Below are positions 22,331 through 34,240 of a DNA stretch of 64,000 bases, piece by piece. The stretch is from Cymbidium sinense. Taxonomy: Eukaryota > Streptophyta > Magnoliopsida > Asparagales > Orchidaceae. The stretch is from positions 110,053,121-110,117,120 of the forward strand of contig CM038222.1 of the NCBI GenBank assembly GCA_021442155.1, written 5' to 3'. Below the pieces are notes generated by a model. The model saw only the letters and a program-made list of their open reading frames with translations. It was not told the DNA's origin and searched no databases. Every line of letters starts with the position of its first letter. Positions within the stretch are counted from its first letter, which is position 1. The position numbers were made by a program, and so were the translations under genes.

Positions 22331-22900
22331 TTGCTTTATTTTAAAGAGATTAATTTCAGTCCCTCTATGGTGCACAATAAAGCCTAAGAATGTTTCAGAA
22401 GGCACACCAAAAACACATTTCAACTGATTCATGTTTAAATTAAAACTTTAAATTCTATTGAATACAACTTTTAAATCACTTATGTTCTTGGTTTGATTCT
22501 TGCTTGTGACAACCAAATCATCGATGTAATATTCCATATATCTATGCATGAGATCATTGAAGATGAAGGTCATTGTCCTTTGGTATGTAGCATCAACATG
22601 TTTCATGCCGAAAGGTATCAATTTGTAGCAATATATGTCAATTAGTTTGTGGAAGAACATATGCTTTTCATCTTCTAGAGCTATTTTAATTTGGTTGTTG
22701 CTCGATGAACCATCCATGATGAAGAATATATCATAGTTTGATGTATTTTCTACCATGAGTTCTACATTGGGTAAAGGGAATGCATTTTTTGGGCATGCTT
22801 TATTTAAATCCCTAAAGTCAATGCAGGCATGAATTTGTCTATTCATTTTTATTACTGGGATAATAATGGCACTCCAATTAGAATACTTTTCTTACCAAAT
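22330..22900 (-). pseudogene. Reverse transcriptase, Gypsy element 1 (partly open)
   Basis: The frame 22448-22846 keeps the core fingers and palm: 'ACIDFRDLNKACPKNAFPLP', 'FIMDGSSSNNQIKIALEDE', 'CYKLIPFGMKHVDATYQRTM' and the catalytic YIDD (22517-22528). Just below it, 'FLGFIVHHRGTEI' (near 22370) is the usual continuation, but in a different frame. The best preserved reverse transcriptase in the window, yet truncated at both ends by stops. Confidence 0.9.
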
Positions 22901-24230
22901 GAATCCTGGTTCAATGAGCTTTTTGATTTCAGTAATTACTTGTTCTTCAATTTTTAATAGAATTATTCTTGATGCTTGCTTTACAAGCTATACATTAGGT
23001 TTAATGACAAGCTTATGTACAACTACATCTAGCAATAAGCTTGACAATTCATTATAATTCTATACAAAATAGTCTTTGTATTCATAGAGTAGTGCTTTTA
23101 ACTCCTCTAATTTGTTTTGATGTGAGATTAGCACTTACGAAGGTTGCCCTAGGTTCTTCTTCAGTACTTAGGTTAATTTTCTAAAGTTTATCGATGTTAG
23201 CATGATTGCCTTCCTCAAATTCTTTAAGAGCTTCTTTGAGGTCAATTAATAGTTCCTCTTCAAGTATATCCTCAATTTTACGTGAGACATCCCTTTGTTC
23301 ATTTGTAGCCTTAAGAGAAACTTCATCTTTTTCAGATACGATATAACATGAATTTGTTAATGGAGATGTCGAAGAAATATATCCTAATCCCCATGAGGTG
23401 AATTTTCTATATCCTATAAAATTTTGGATGTCATCCCTTTAGGGCCAATGAGAAGTATTGAGGAATAATAATTGAAATGTCTTCTTCCTCAAAGTCATCT
23501 TCTTCAGATAGTTCTTACAAAAAAATTATGGTTTGCTCTTCAATTTTGTAGAAAAGGATCTCGTGTTCCTTGTAACCCTTTCTAGAAGGGACATAGAAAG
23601 TTTTCAACTATTCTACTTCCTCTTTCCATGAAGTTGTTAAGGCTTTTATATGTGCCTTTGTTATCATAGTTATTTTTATAGCCTTATTGAAAATTTGGGA
23701 TTTAGGTACCCTTATTAGGGAAACATGAGTTTTCTCTAATTATGCCACATTACTAGTGTTAAATTCTTCTTTCTTTTGGCTAGTTGAGGATTTCTTAGGT
23801 TGGTAAAGTTCATTATCCTCAATATCACTACCAAGGTGTGGAATTATCTTGGGTTGCTTTTATTCATTATTACTTTTATCCTTTGAATTATCGCCCATCA
23901 ACATTAGCTTGATAGGTGGAGCCACTTGCTTTTGGAAATTGACTTCCCTTTACTTTCTTAGGTATAAAGTACTTAGCATCATCGTAGATCTTGATCACAT
24001 GTACCAAGAAGGGATTCATGTCACCCTCAATTCGATGCTCTTCACCATTTTAAATATATTTCTTATGTTGATGGAGAGTCGAAGGTACAATGCCATATCC
24101 ATGAATCCACAACCTACCAAGGAGCGCTCTGTAAACAACTTTGGCTTCAATCACAAGCAATTTAGCTTTTGTATATAGTTCCTCAAAGCATAAGGGTAGG
24201 ATAATAAAACCTAAGGTTTTTTATCCTTAT
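22900..24230 (-). other. Decayed pol spacer of Gypsy element 1
   Basis: Between protease and reverse transcriptase. Short minus-strand open pieces with plausible composition but no motif I can name; many stops. Confidence 0.4.
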
Positions 24231-24420
24231 TTATTGAATCCATGTAGAAACATTATATGTTTATCCAAATAGCGAGCATCTAAAGCTAATGCTCTAAGTG
24301 TCTTGGCCATTAATAGAATAACCGAAGCACCTAGATCGGTCAATATCCTTTTTATGTGGGTTGAATTACTTTAAGTTGTGACATAAAGGGTTTGATTATG
24401 CTCACATGTCCCTAATAATA
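24230..24420 (-). pseudogene. Aspartic protease, Gypsy element 1 (fragment)
   Basis: Minus strand gives 'RILTDLGASVILLM' with the active-site triad region D-L-G-A-S at 24323-24337, the usual retrotransposon protease signature (D-x-G-A-S). Only the surroundings of the active site are recognisable. Confidence 0.7.
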
Positions 24421-24815
24421 TGTCATTATCACTGAATATGATGGTTAATAATTTTTGGGAAGTTAAGTCCTCTTTCAACCTCTCTTTTAGCAAAGAATGC
24501 TTCATATTATTTTGGATTTTGCAAGGCTTTGATTAATGTCTCATGTATATCTTTGGATAACATGAGAGCATCATAGAAACTTAATAGGGTTAAAAGCTTT
24601 CATAAACATGCCAGAACATTATAGTCTTGTCCCAATTTTGGTAAACTTTTGAGGTTTAGTTGGTGGTGGAGGTAAGTCATTTTCATTAATTTGAATTTCT
24701 TTGCCTTTATCACTGGCTTTCCATTATGGAGGTGGATAAATTTATTTTCCAATCTTTAATTTGACTAAGTTACTTCTTTCATTAAATCTTCTTCATTAGA
24801 AGAAGTTTCTGAACT

Positions 24816-25103
24816 CTATGTTTCTTTAAAATTTTCAAAGCTATTAGAACTTTTAGAACTGCCACCTAGTTTTGGACATAGCTTCTTTGAGCTTGATTTA
24901 ACTTTTATTTCGATAGTCTTTTCTTTAGGAAAGCATAGCTCTTTCTCATAGTCAATTGAAGATGCAATCACATAACATGCTTCTCTTTGGGTTTGAAAAT
25001 TAAAATTTTCATTTACATTTATGACCCGGCACATCCCTTTTGAAATCTCTTTTTCAGGATTTTTTTTGTTAAGCTGTAAGTGCTGCATATGTAGGCAACT
25101 CAA
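24816..25103 (-). pseudogene. Unassigned retroelement ORF fragment (gag side)
   Basis: A 95-codon open minus-strand frame rich in Lys, Glu and Ser, without a recognisable zinc knuckle. Its place upstream of the protease suggests gag or the gag-protease linker of element 1. This is inference from position only. Confidence 0.35.
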
Positions 25104-25139
25104 ATTTATTTTATGTTAACCTATGAAGCATCTTCAAAC

Positions 25140-25683
25140 ACTAAACTTAGGCAATTGTTGTTGGACCGGGGCCCATGCGAGTTATTCAAATATATTTTTT
25201 AATTAACTGCATCGAAGCTAAAAATATGACACCTAGGCATTTATTAATCTAGTGCCTCAGTGTTGGAAACATAGCACTATGGCACTGTCAAATTGTGGCC
25301 TTAGTGTTGAGTGTTTATCACTATAGCATTATAGGGTAGGTATACATGTCTACTAATTGACTAGCACTTAGGCACTGATCATATGGTGCTACAGAGCCAG
25401 TCAAGAGTTAGCTCAAAAAAGCTGGCAAATGGACATACGTTTTAAATGGAAAGGACAAACTTTTTGATAAGTGCTACGATGTTGAGTAGGAGCACCTCAT
25501 CTTACATCAATTCTTAACATAATTTTTAGTTATGAAATTAATAATAATGAATACTCTTTTTGACCACCATTGTAACTGACTTGATCGGTTGACTAGCACC
25601 TCGGTGTTCAATGTAAGTACCGTAGCGTTGGTTCCCTATTTTAAAACCTAAAAGCTTAACACCTTGGTGCTGCGTTGTCCTGG
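25140..25683 (+). repeat. GCAC-word-rich leader of transposon-protein copy (plus)
   Basis: Non-coding. Dense in short words such as 'agcactatggcactg', 'ttaggcactgatcatatggtgc' (in parts), 'agcacctcatc', and 'acaccttggtgctgc'. Same style at 61.25-61.8 kb before the inverted copy, and at 27.0-27.75 kb after this one. It ends at the TATA box 25684-25694. Confidence 0.55.
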
Positions 25684-25694
25684 TTTATAAATAG
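25684..25694 (+). promoter_or_regulatory. TATA box of transposon-protein copy (plus)
   Basis: TTTATAAATAG, a consensus plant TATA box, 131 bp upstream of the ATG at 25815. The identical 11-mer stands in the same relation to the inverted copy (61247-61237), which supports it being a real promoter element. Confidence 0.65.
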
Positions 25695-25729
25695 CCCCTT
25701 GGGCTGGCAAGATTTTCCATTTCTTAGAA

Positions 25730-25732
<3 letters not shown>

Positions 25733-25776
<44 letters not shown>
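25733..25776 (+). repeat. (TC)n microsatellite in the leader
   Basis: About 22 perfect TC repeats between the TATA box and the ATG at 25815. Pyrimidine-rich leaders are common in plant transcripts; here it may have expanded by slippage. Confidence 0.95.
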
Positions 25777-25781
<5 letters not shown>

Positions 25782-25814
25782 ATCTCAATTTTCTCCCCAT
25801 ACTAAGAAGTAATC

Positions 25815-26872
25815 ATGCTGTTGAAGTTCCTTGCTAGCAAGACAAGGGCTACTTCGAGTGAGGCTAACAAATTTGTTCACACAAAAGCTGAAGAGAGGTA
25901 TCAACAATCTCTTACCCATAAGAATATTACTCCAAAAAATGACCTTCTACAATGGAGGAGGGAGAGTAGGAGGAAATGCCAGAGTTCTTCGCTAACATGA
26001 AGGAGTACTAGAATAGTAAAGTTTTCAATTGAGGGAAATTGATAAGTTTTGATAGCATTGTCATCAATGCATATTAAGAATTACCAAATGTGGCTTACAA
26101 TCAATATCTTTCTTACTAAATGAACACCAAGATTTTGATGAAATTCTTTGTTTTCTCATTAGTAGAAATGCCAACATCTAGTAGAAATGATGAGAGGAAA
26201 GGACTATTAACTTTCTTACTGCCACCTAACAGCAGAATCTAAGGCTTGACACTATTTCATTTCTTCCAAGTTGATGTGCACTTGTAATATTAGTGAGGTA
26301 GCCAAAGGATAGGGCCATTTTGAATTTTGTAATTCAAAAGGGCTTTACAATTGATATAGGGAAGATAATTTATAATTTTATTGGTAATATGCTTAAGGGC
26401 AGTACGACTATAAGGTATGGTCATCCCTCTCTTATTTAAGGTTTGTGCACTATGGAAAGTGAGTTAGGAGAGCCTGATGAAGAAGTTCTTATTCAAAAGG
26501 CTCCTCTAACAAAAAAGCTTATTGAGTGGTTTGGTTCAAGGTAAGAAGTGGGGGAGAGTTCATGTGCCCCATGCCTTTGACCTCAATCCTCTAAACCCTT
26601 AAACGAGCAAATCTTAGATTTAAGGAGAGAGGTGGGTTAGAGTAGCCGCAAGCAATGGGCTTTAGAAACAAAAGTTTGATTATCACATGGATCATCAATA
26701 AAAGAAATTTTCTTATATGGCCCAGTTCAACATAGCACTTGTCCATATGTTTGAAAATTATTATTTTTGAGATCAAAGTTAGGCTTCTATCCTACGATGC
26801 CTCAATATCACGCTCATGTAGCTACCTCACCGGAGCCAGAAATGGAGGAGGAAGAGGTTGATTATGACTACT
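25815..26872 (+). pseudogene. Putative plant transposon protein, degraded copy 1
   Basis: The frame opens at ATG 25815 with 'FLASKTRATSSEANKF', aligned residue by residue with the inverted copy at 61.1 kb. Further on, despite stops and frameshifts, 'AESKA.HYFISSKLM', 'NISEVAK', 'FEFCNSKG' (26230-26350), then 'GEPDEEVLIQKAPLTKKLI' (26467-26530) follow in the same order. It closes with 'ATSPEPEMEEEEVDYDY' and TAG at about 26868-26870, an acidic tail. This layout matches the widespread 'putative plant transposon protein' domain family (RGWE / REFY / TKDRAxxxYAI words), of unproven function, common beside Gypsy elements. At least two frameshifts and several stops make it non-functional. Confidence 0.7.
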
Positions 26873-26879
26873 AGTTTTT

Positions 26880-27790
26880 TTTCTTTTTATTATTTTTATT
26901 ATTTTATTTAATAAAGATGTATTTTTCTTAATTTCTACCCCATTTTTATTTGTCACTCTGTAATGCTCCAGAATTAAAAAAAATATTATAAAAAGTTTTG
27001 AACTCATTATCAAAGGTTCAATGCCTCAATGCTAGTAAACTGGAACCTTGACACTATTATGCTGAAATGATTGATTTAGAAACCCAAGAGCTCAATGCCT
27101 CAACACTATATTTAAAGCACCATGATGTTGTGGGGTATAATTTAGATTAATGTGTGAATGTCATAATATTATCATTTGACTGTGGGAACATAGTGCCTTG
27201 GTTCTGGAATACTAGCACCATGGTGCTATGAGATGCCCGCCTAAGCTTAGTTTTCCCAAGGACTTAGCACCTCAGCATGATACTTATACTACTACGACAC
27301 TATGGATATAATTTGGATTGTGATATAAATGCCTTAATATTATCACTTAGGTTTAATTCTGAGAAAAAATTACCTAAGTTCTAGGACACCAGCATATGGA
27401 ACTACTAGATGCTTTCCTAAGTTTAATTTTCCTAAGGACGCTATGCCTTGGCGTTGGACCTATAATGCCATGACACTATTTCATTAATGTCTAAGATTAA
27501 ATTTTTTTGGCAACATAAGGCTTTAGTAGTGCTAGTTTCCATAATTTTGTTAATGCATTAGCATTCTTCTCCCTTGTTATGGATCCAAGTTTGACAGAGG
27601 GAGAGTATTCTTTCACATTGAAACCAAGTTCAATGGTAGAAAGGGTTATTTCAAGATAAAGTGCCTCATGCTATGTGAATAGTGCTTTAATGCTATTTTA
27701 TAGATATTAAACTTGGGTTTAGCACTACAACGATAAAAATATAGTGCCATGGTGCACCAAATTTCTAACTTTTTTTTGTATTGTTTTAAT
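26880..27790 (+). repeat. GCAC-word-rich trailer, non-coding
   Basis: Starts with a T-rich tract, then carries many short words related to those at 25.2 and 61.3 kb, including a perfect 12 bp palindrome GCACCATGGTGC at 27215-27226 and TGGTGCACCA near 27753-27762. No coding frame. Confidence 0.55.
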
Positions 27791-29007
27791 TTTATAAGAC
27801 TAACAAAAGCAAAGGAGATTCCCGAGGACTCTAATTTTATGAATACTGAATAAATGTGAATATTCTTTTATAATGATGATTTTTTTCTTCTTCTTTTTTT
27901 ATTTGTGTTAGATAAGACCATACAAGAGCATTAACGATGTATTTGAATTCTTAGAATTTACTTCAATGTTTGAATTATCAATCTCAATCAACATTATGAT
28001 TAAAATTATGCTTGTCAAGATTAAATTTTTTTGAGTTTAAACTCCATATCTTTTCTTGATTGAATCCACACGACACCATCTCATCTAAATTATATCAAAA
28101 TTAGGCCTACGTATATTCATTTTCATGTATATTTATAATTGATGTTGACCGATGCACTTAGATTAACAAGCATTATGAATATTTCTTAGGATTTTCGATA
28201 ATGACTAGTATATGAGATTATGTTTTTTTCATTAATTCCTAGTAAGATCTAGATAACCCTAGAATTTTTAATAGTGGAATGCCATAATAATTAGTCGCTA
28301 ATTAAGGCAAATTTCAAAATTGAGCGATACTTTAAATGATGATTCATTTCATTTTTGTGTTGTTTTGTTGAGCATTATGATGTTCAATTTTACAAGTAAC
28401 TTCTAGGATAGGCAAAAACACTATAATATAAATTTGGAAATGAATGGATTTTATTGTTTTCTTTTGAGATGACTTATTTGTTATTTCATTTCAATGTTAT
28501 CTGAGGCAGTAAGGCTCTACCATTGTGAATTTAATCCCTTTAATATAAAGAGAGGGAGTGTAGGGCCAACTTTATTCTCAATGGTTCTTACTGTTCTTCT
28601 ATTGACCCGGCACAGTAGAATTCCATATTTTTCACCTTGAAGGATAAAAACATCTCTTTTAGGACTCAATCTATATAATTATCTCGAGGTCATGAGATCT
28701 AATAATTATTATAGAAGAATCGAAATCTTCAGAGTTTGACGTTAAAATTGAATAAAGCTATTTATGAAATATCAATCGTCTAATGGGAGAGGATTTCCAT
28801 TAATAAAATTGATTTAAATTTACAAGATTAAATTTCACTCATTTCAACTTTATCAAGAGAATTGGAATTCTCTTTTCCTACCTTTCTTTATCTTATTTAT
28901 TGGGAGAAAAAGTGAAATTTAATAATATCATTTTTATTCAAAATGTATGTTTATCTTCCCCTTTTGACTTTCTCCTAAACTCCTATTGATTTTGGGTTTC
29001 TAGAGAG

Positions 29008-29019
29008 TATAAAAGGGGG
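29008..29019 (+). promoter_or_regulatory. TATA box in LTR-like debris
   Basis: TATAAAAGGGGG, a strong plant-type TATA box, in an otherwise AT-rich non-coding stretch. No gene follows, so a retroelement promoter is the likely source. Confidence 0.4.
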
Positions 29020-29147
29020 TTATCTCCAAGTCACTCCCTAGAGCTAGATAATCAGCCCAAATAATTGATTTCCAAGTTTCTAGTGGACTTACATAGAGGA
29101 TTCTAAAAATTTTGTGATTAAAGTTGAATTGCATTTGTATAAAAAAT

Positions 29148-29171
29148 TGCCTTCTATAAAGGTAGAAGGCA
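29148..29171. repeat. Perfect hairpin, 9 bp stem
   Basis: TGCCTTCTA and TAGAAGGCA separated by TAAAGG. Lies 140 bp after a TATA box, where an LTR transcript would be read, so it could fold in RNA. Confidence 0.6.
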
Positions 29172-29759
29172 CATATCTGATTTCTTTTTTTTTTGTCGAC
29201 TTCTGCCCAAGATCAACAAGGCATTCTTTGGGATGATACTTATCTACCTTTTTATAATTTTCTCTTAATTTAATTCTATTTTAGAATGTAACTCAAGTTG
29301 CAATCATGGTGGAAAGGAGGGCAATAGGTTAAACTATACCAACTTCTTTTAATTTCTTATATTTTTTCTCAAAAATGGAAAGAACTCATTCATTTGAATA
29401 TACATTCTAAGGTATTTGTTTTCTTTGATGTATTAAAATAAAGAGTATTATTTTACGTATCATGTCTTGACTCTCTCTAGCTTTTGCACAAAGCTAAAAT
29501 CAAGGACAAAGAGGACTTTGTGATTTTTTTTCAAAATTTAAAATTTTTTTCTTAGATAATTTCAACATTTTTGAAGATGATATTTATTTTTCACTATGAA
29601 ATGACTTCAAATCCATATTGACCAGAAATAAGTCTAACATAAATGACTATGCCTTAATTCATTTGAATTTTTTTTGTTGAAATTTTTATGGAGGTGGCTC
29701 TAGGATCCAGACATTTAACTGTGATAAGTGAAGAGTTCTAGAACCTAAGCTCAAAATGT

Positions 29760-30075
29760 TGAATGAACTCTACAAAGAATGAAATGGAAAGGTATCCAAT
29801 AAGAAGAAAGGTAGTCCTGACCCATTAATGGTACAAGTACACTGTCGATATATAGAAATAAGAACTTATTTCTAAAGATGGAGAGAGGAACTATAAACCA
29901 CTGGTGTTGCTAAAAAATATCTCTGTGGGAAAAATCTATGATACACAAAGACTTTAGGAATTTCTTATTTAGATAATCAAATTCATCATTAAGGAATAAA
30001 CTTATTATCTCGAAAGATAAACATATTAATATATAATTGATTTGATCATTTAAACAAGAATTCTTAAAGCTAATG
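29760..30075 (+). repeat. Large repeat unit, fragment, R orientation
   Basis: Direct match to 53740-54030. Shared words in order: 'gatatatagaaataa'-like, 'aatttcttatttagataatc', 'atcattaaggaataaa', 'ttatctcgaaagataaaca'. The same block is inverted at about 45190-45330. At 30075 the orientation switches to F. Confidence 0.7.
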
Positions 30076-30419
30076 GGTAACCGGCTGCATCATCCTTTTA
30101 ATCTCTTATGAAATCTATGCATGTTTGATTATTATATTTAGATTGCACAATAAAAATTGCATCTTCTTCATAGTTTCTTAACCTTAATGTTTGAATGTGT
30201 GGCTTGGATGAGATATGCTCTTTAAGAAAAATTTTTTTTTCTACTCCAATTTATAACTCATAGCTAAATTTTAAAACAACTTTCAACCACTTTTAAGCTT
30301 AGGATATAATCAAGATAATCAAAAGATTTAGCAACCACTTAGCTAAATATTGAATGTCTAACATCATGCATATCATCTTATTTAACTCTTGAATATGGAG
30401 GGTTTCCATTCTTGAACTT

Positions 30420-31460
30420 TAAGGAATGCTTGACCTATAAGAACACCCCCTCATGGTGGAGAATACCTCCTCTCTCTGATATGTCCAATAAATCAATTTC
30501 ATCATGCATTTAGGCATAATTGTTCTAATCCTTTATCCAAATGAATTTGTCAAAATAATATAAAATTTATAAATTTTGTATTTAGCTTAAGTCATGATTT
30601 CATATCAATCATGTTCTAGTCTTTTAGGGAGTGAGTTTAAGAATCTAGTCTCATTATAATTAAATAATAGCCTAGTTATCTTGCAATTTCATAAGATCAG
30701 CCTACATGGTTTTGAATCATAAGAGGTGTTAGCTGGCAGCCACTCTAGGCGATTGTAAGTCCAGAAGAGTTAGATGAGTTTATCATCTATTATGGAGGTA
30801 AATGCTTATGTCCCCTTTCTGCTTAGATTTAGGTCTTGCTTCTAGACAAGTTAAATCTCCTTAGATTTAGGATCTGAGGTTGTTTGTTTCCTTCAAGCTA
30901 TGAGCATAAATCATTACATCTTAGGCATTTCCATAATCTTGTGTTGATGGATTATAAGCCCAAATATTCTAATAAAATTCCAATTTAAATTAAAATAAAT
31001 CTTCACTTTCAAAAATATAAAGCCTCACCATATGATAAATTAGAGTGCTTACTAAGCATTCTAGTATCATGAGTGCTCTCTACTTTTTCTCCCTTAGAAT
31101 CCATAAATAAGTCTTTCCAATTGAACATTCCCACATGATTTTCTAAAAATAACCAATCCTTTGATAGTCTAGCATTGAAATCTTTGGAGATATGATTGCT
31201 TATTTTAATTGAGAGTATTCTTAGAAAATCTAACTTTCTAGGATGTAATTAATTATGGAATCTTGCTTCCATAGGGAACTAAAGAACCTGACATAAAGTA
31301 AATCTTGTTTTACCTTTTCATGTAAAGTAGGAGAAAGATCTCTAGAATAAATGAAGTATATTATAGGGTGATGTTTCCATCTTTTGAGATAGTACATTAT
31401 TCTTTAATGTTGCACCCAATCACTTCAATAAGTATCCCCTAAGATTTTCATTGTGTCCAC
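30420..31460 (+). repeat. Large repeat unit, F orientation, copy 1
   Basis: Colinear with 44250-45140 and partly with 40070-40560: 'atttcatcatgcat', 'ggtgttagctggcagccact', 'taggcatttccataatctt', 'taaagcctcaccat', 'gagagtattctta' and 'gatgtaattaattatgg'. Non-coding. Confidence 0.65.
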
Positions 31461-31490
31461 CCGACATCCAAATTAAAACACTAAAACACC

Positions 31491-31508
31491 ATATATATAT
31501 ATATATAT
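31491..31508. repeat. (AT)n microsatellite
   Basis: Nine perfect AT units at the edge between the F-orientation fragment and the R-orientation block that follows. Confidence 0.9.
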
Positions 31509-31509
31509 A

Positions 31510-34240
31510 AGCATGTTAGCTTTGAAATTTAACAACATTTGATCTACTCATCATTTTAACTTGAAAGTGTTGGTGTAGGTGTATTTTAACCTCAATTTCA
31601 TTCCTTAAAAATTTCAAGTCCATTCGATTAATATTTTGGGATTAATTAAAGAAATTTCATTTTCACTAAAATCTAAATTAAGCTCATGGGGATTTTGAGT
31701 TCATTGGATTCCTCTCAAAAAGATGTATCCAACAAGCCCTTATGTGCAATTTTTTAAAGAGTATTTTAATTTTTATGATTTATTAAAGTTTTAATCAATT
31801 TAATTCATTTTTAAATCCCAAAATTCTGTAATTTATTTTTTGATCCAGTCACTGCTGATTAGATCATGCATTACGCGTGTCGATGGCCCATTGGGCCACG
31901 CTATCGCCAATATGGCATAAGAGTAGGAAAATGCATTTCTATGGACCATCTGCTCAAGGATCAGATGGTCTAAATCAAGATCATGATCCAAGGGACAATA
32001 TTAGATCCATTTCATGATCTACTCATAGCCATACATCCCTATTAATGGGGATCGAATGACTGTCGCACCATCTTCCCCATGGCTGACATACAGAGAGGGG
32101 CAGATGGCATTTTCGTCATTCATAGAGCATAATGTTTAATAAAAATTGCTACAAAGTCATGTTTTTCATGTTGAATAGGTTAAAATGAAGAAATCAACTC
32201 ATTTCTAGTTGAAATTCCTAATTTTGTGCATTTCAATCTTCACACATAATCAATACCTACGGTCGACTATAGATTCATGAAAGTACCTCACTTGAGCTAG
32301 TGTCGAGTGGTTAAATTGATTTAAAAATGTTTTTTTGATGCGAGATGAAGCTCCAAGGTAAGTATACCACTTCCTCTTCTATCATCAACTACACCAACCT
32401 TCGCTACGTCTCACTGGAGTTTGCTCAATTTCAGGTGATTTGTGGTCAGGAAAGATAGAAAAAGGCTTGGTTTTACTCCTTGAAAGCTAGTGAGTGTGTT
32501 TTGAATCTCTAAGGGTGCTAAAATAGGCTAAAGATGAGATTTTATAGATGGCTGACCCTCTCCCCATTAGAGGAGCTTGGAGGTGGCCAACCATGGGATT
32601 TGAGGCCTTGGATCTACTGTGGGAGGTGATTAATTAACTTTAGATGTGTGCTTGGAGTCAAACAAGTTGAGTGATAGAGGAGAAGTGATGAGAGAGGGGA
32701 AATCTTGGATTCAACTTCCCTCCACTCTATTTTTTCTACAACCATTAAGGCTGAGAAACCAGTTCACATATGCGGGGTTGGGTGGGGATTAACTTGCCAA
32801 AGTCCAATTTGGACATTATGTCTTTGATTTTGACTTTCGATCAACATGGGTTTACCCAATTGGTTTGATTTGGGTTTGATAGTTTGACATGGATGATTAG
32901 CTTGGATTTAAGCTTCAATTATGGCTAATTTAACATCCAATCTCTTTAGTTCAATTGATTTTAATTGATTCAATTATTTGAGTGATTTGAATTAATTTTG
33001 ACCCTCTTTGACCAAGTTGGGTCAAATTGAGTTTACATGTCTTTATTAATCATGCTTTACTTTTATTAATCTCTAATTATGTTTGAATAATCATTTAGGG
33101 TGATTTTGATAAATTACAATTTTAGTTAATTTTGGGTTTGTCCTAAGTTTGATTAAGATTTGACCAACTTTGACCAAAATTGTTTAGATTGATTTATGTG
33201 AGTCAATTCATTATTTTATGTTTATATTAAGCCCAATTTTGGTTTATGAGTCATTTTGTGTGATTTGGGTCATATAATTTCATTTAGTGTGGGTCATTTT
33301 TTTTGGGTCTGACCCAACTTTGAACTAATTTGACCTAAATAGGGCAAATTGGGTTAAATGCCTCAATTGAGTGATTCAGACTATGTTATATTTTCAAATA
33401 TGTTTATTGAATTATTTAGAGCATTTAAGCTTGAATGGTTTCAATTAATTTTGATTATATTATGAGTTTAAACAGTTTTGATGAAAACTAAACTTATTAG
33501 GTTAAGCTGGGGACATTTAGATCAAATGATCAAATTGATCAAGTTAAACCCAAAGAATGGTTGAATTGTACTTATACATTAATTTAAGATAAATTTGAAT
33601 GATTAATTTGAATTACTTTCAATTTATTTTGAATTTGGCTCATTTAAGTCCATTTTAGTCTACTTAGGATAAGTTATTCAATTATCTAATTTGAGTCTTA
33701 GTTGGATTTAGTTTTATTTAGTTTTGTATTTAAATAAATTTATATGATGGTTTTAAGCTCTTGGAGTGGCTTAATTTGATCAAAATTTGATAAGTTAACT
33801 TTTAAACTTGGTAGGACCCACATTAGTTAACTTTTAGGTCAAATGACCTAGTTGACCATTTTAAATCTCACATATATTTATTTTTGAGTTCATTTATATT
33901 TGTGCATTGATTCTATATTTTTGGCTTTAATTTAATTTGATTTTAATTAGACTTAGGTGATTTTGAGTTTAAATGGATTAATTGAATTAATCAACTCAAG
34001 TACCTCAATTCGAGCTCAATTGAATTTAAATTTCAATTCATATATGTTTTATTTAGATTTTTGTTGAATATTATTAAGTTTGATTTTAATTTGGAATTGC
34101 CCAATCTAATTGGGTTAGTTTAAGTCTTAGAAATATTCATTAGGATGATTTATGGCTTTTATTTTAAAGTGTTCGAGTTTGATTTGGTTACATATTTAGT
34201 TTTGATATTTCTTTTTGTATTTGATTCGACTAAGTCACTA
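31510..34240 (+). repeat. Large repeat unit, R orientation, distal part (copy A)
   Basis: Corresponds in order to about 58200-60150. Landmarks: 'ggattcctctca' (31711 against 58320), a GC-richer block with 'gatcaagatcatgatcc'-like words (31850-32110 against 58450-58750), a GGTGGCC block (32590 against 59190), and a long stretch of 'ttgacccaatttgg'-like words (32850-33400 against 59600-60120). The last is simple-sequence-like and non-coding. Confidence 0.5.

Larger units (their letters stand above)
20240..25110 (-). mobile_element. Ty3/Gypsy (Tat-like) retrotransposon remnant 1
   Basis: Read from high to low coordinate the minus strand shows, in order, a possible gag piece, aspartic protease, reverse transcriptase, RNase H, a second (archaeal-type) RNase H and integrase. 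The order PR-RT-RH-INT is that of Ty3/Gypsy, and a second RNase H before the integrase is the hallmark of the Tat clade. Every domain carries stops or frameshifts, so it is a dead copy. Flanking LTRs are too decayed to delimit. Confidence 0.85.
27791..29755. other. AT-rich LTR-like debris with TATA box and hairpin
   Basis: No coding frame. A strong TATA box (TATAAAAGGGGG) lies at 29008-29019, and 130 bp further is a perfect 9 bp inverted repeat with a 6 nt loop (29148-29171). A T-rich stretch follows. This resembles the promoter and end of a retroelement LTR, but no partner copy was recognised in the window. Confidence 0.35.
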
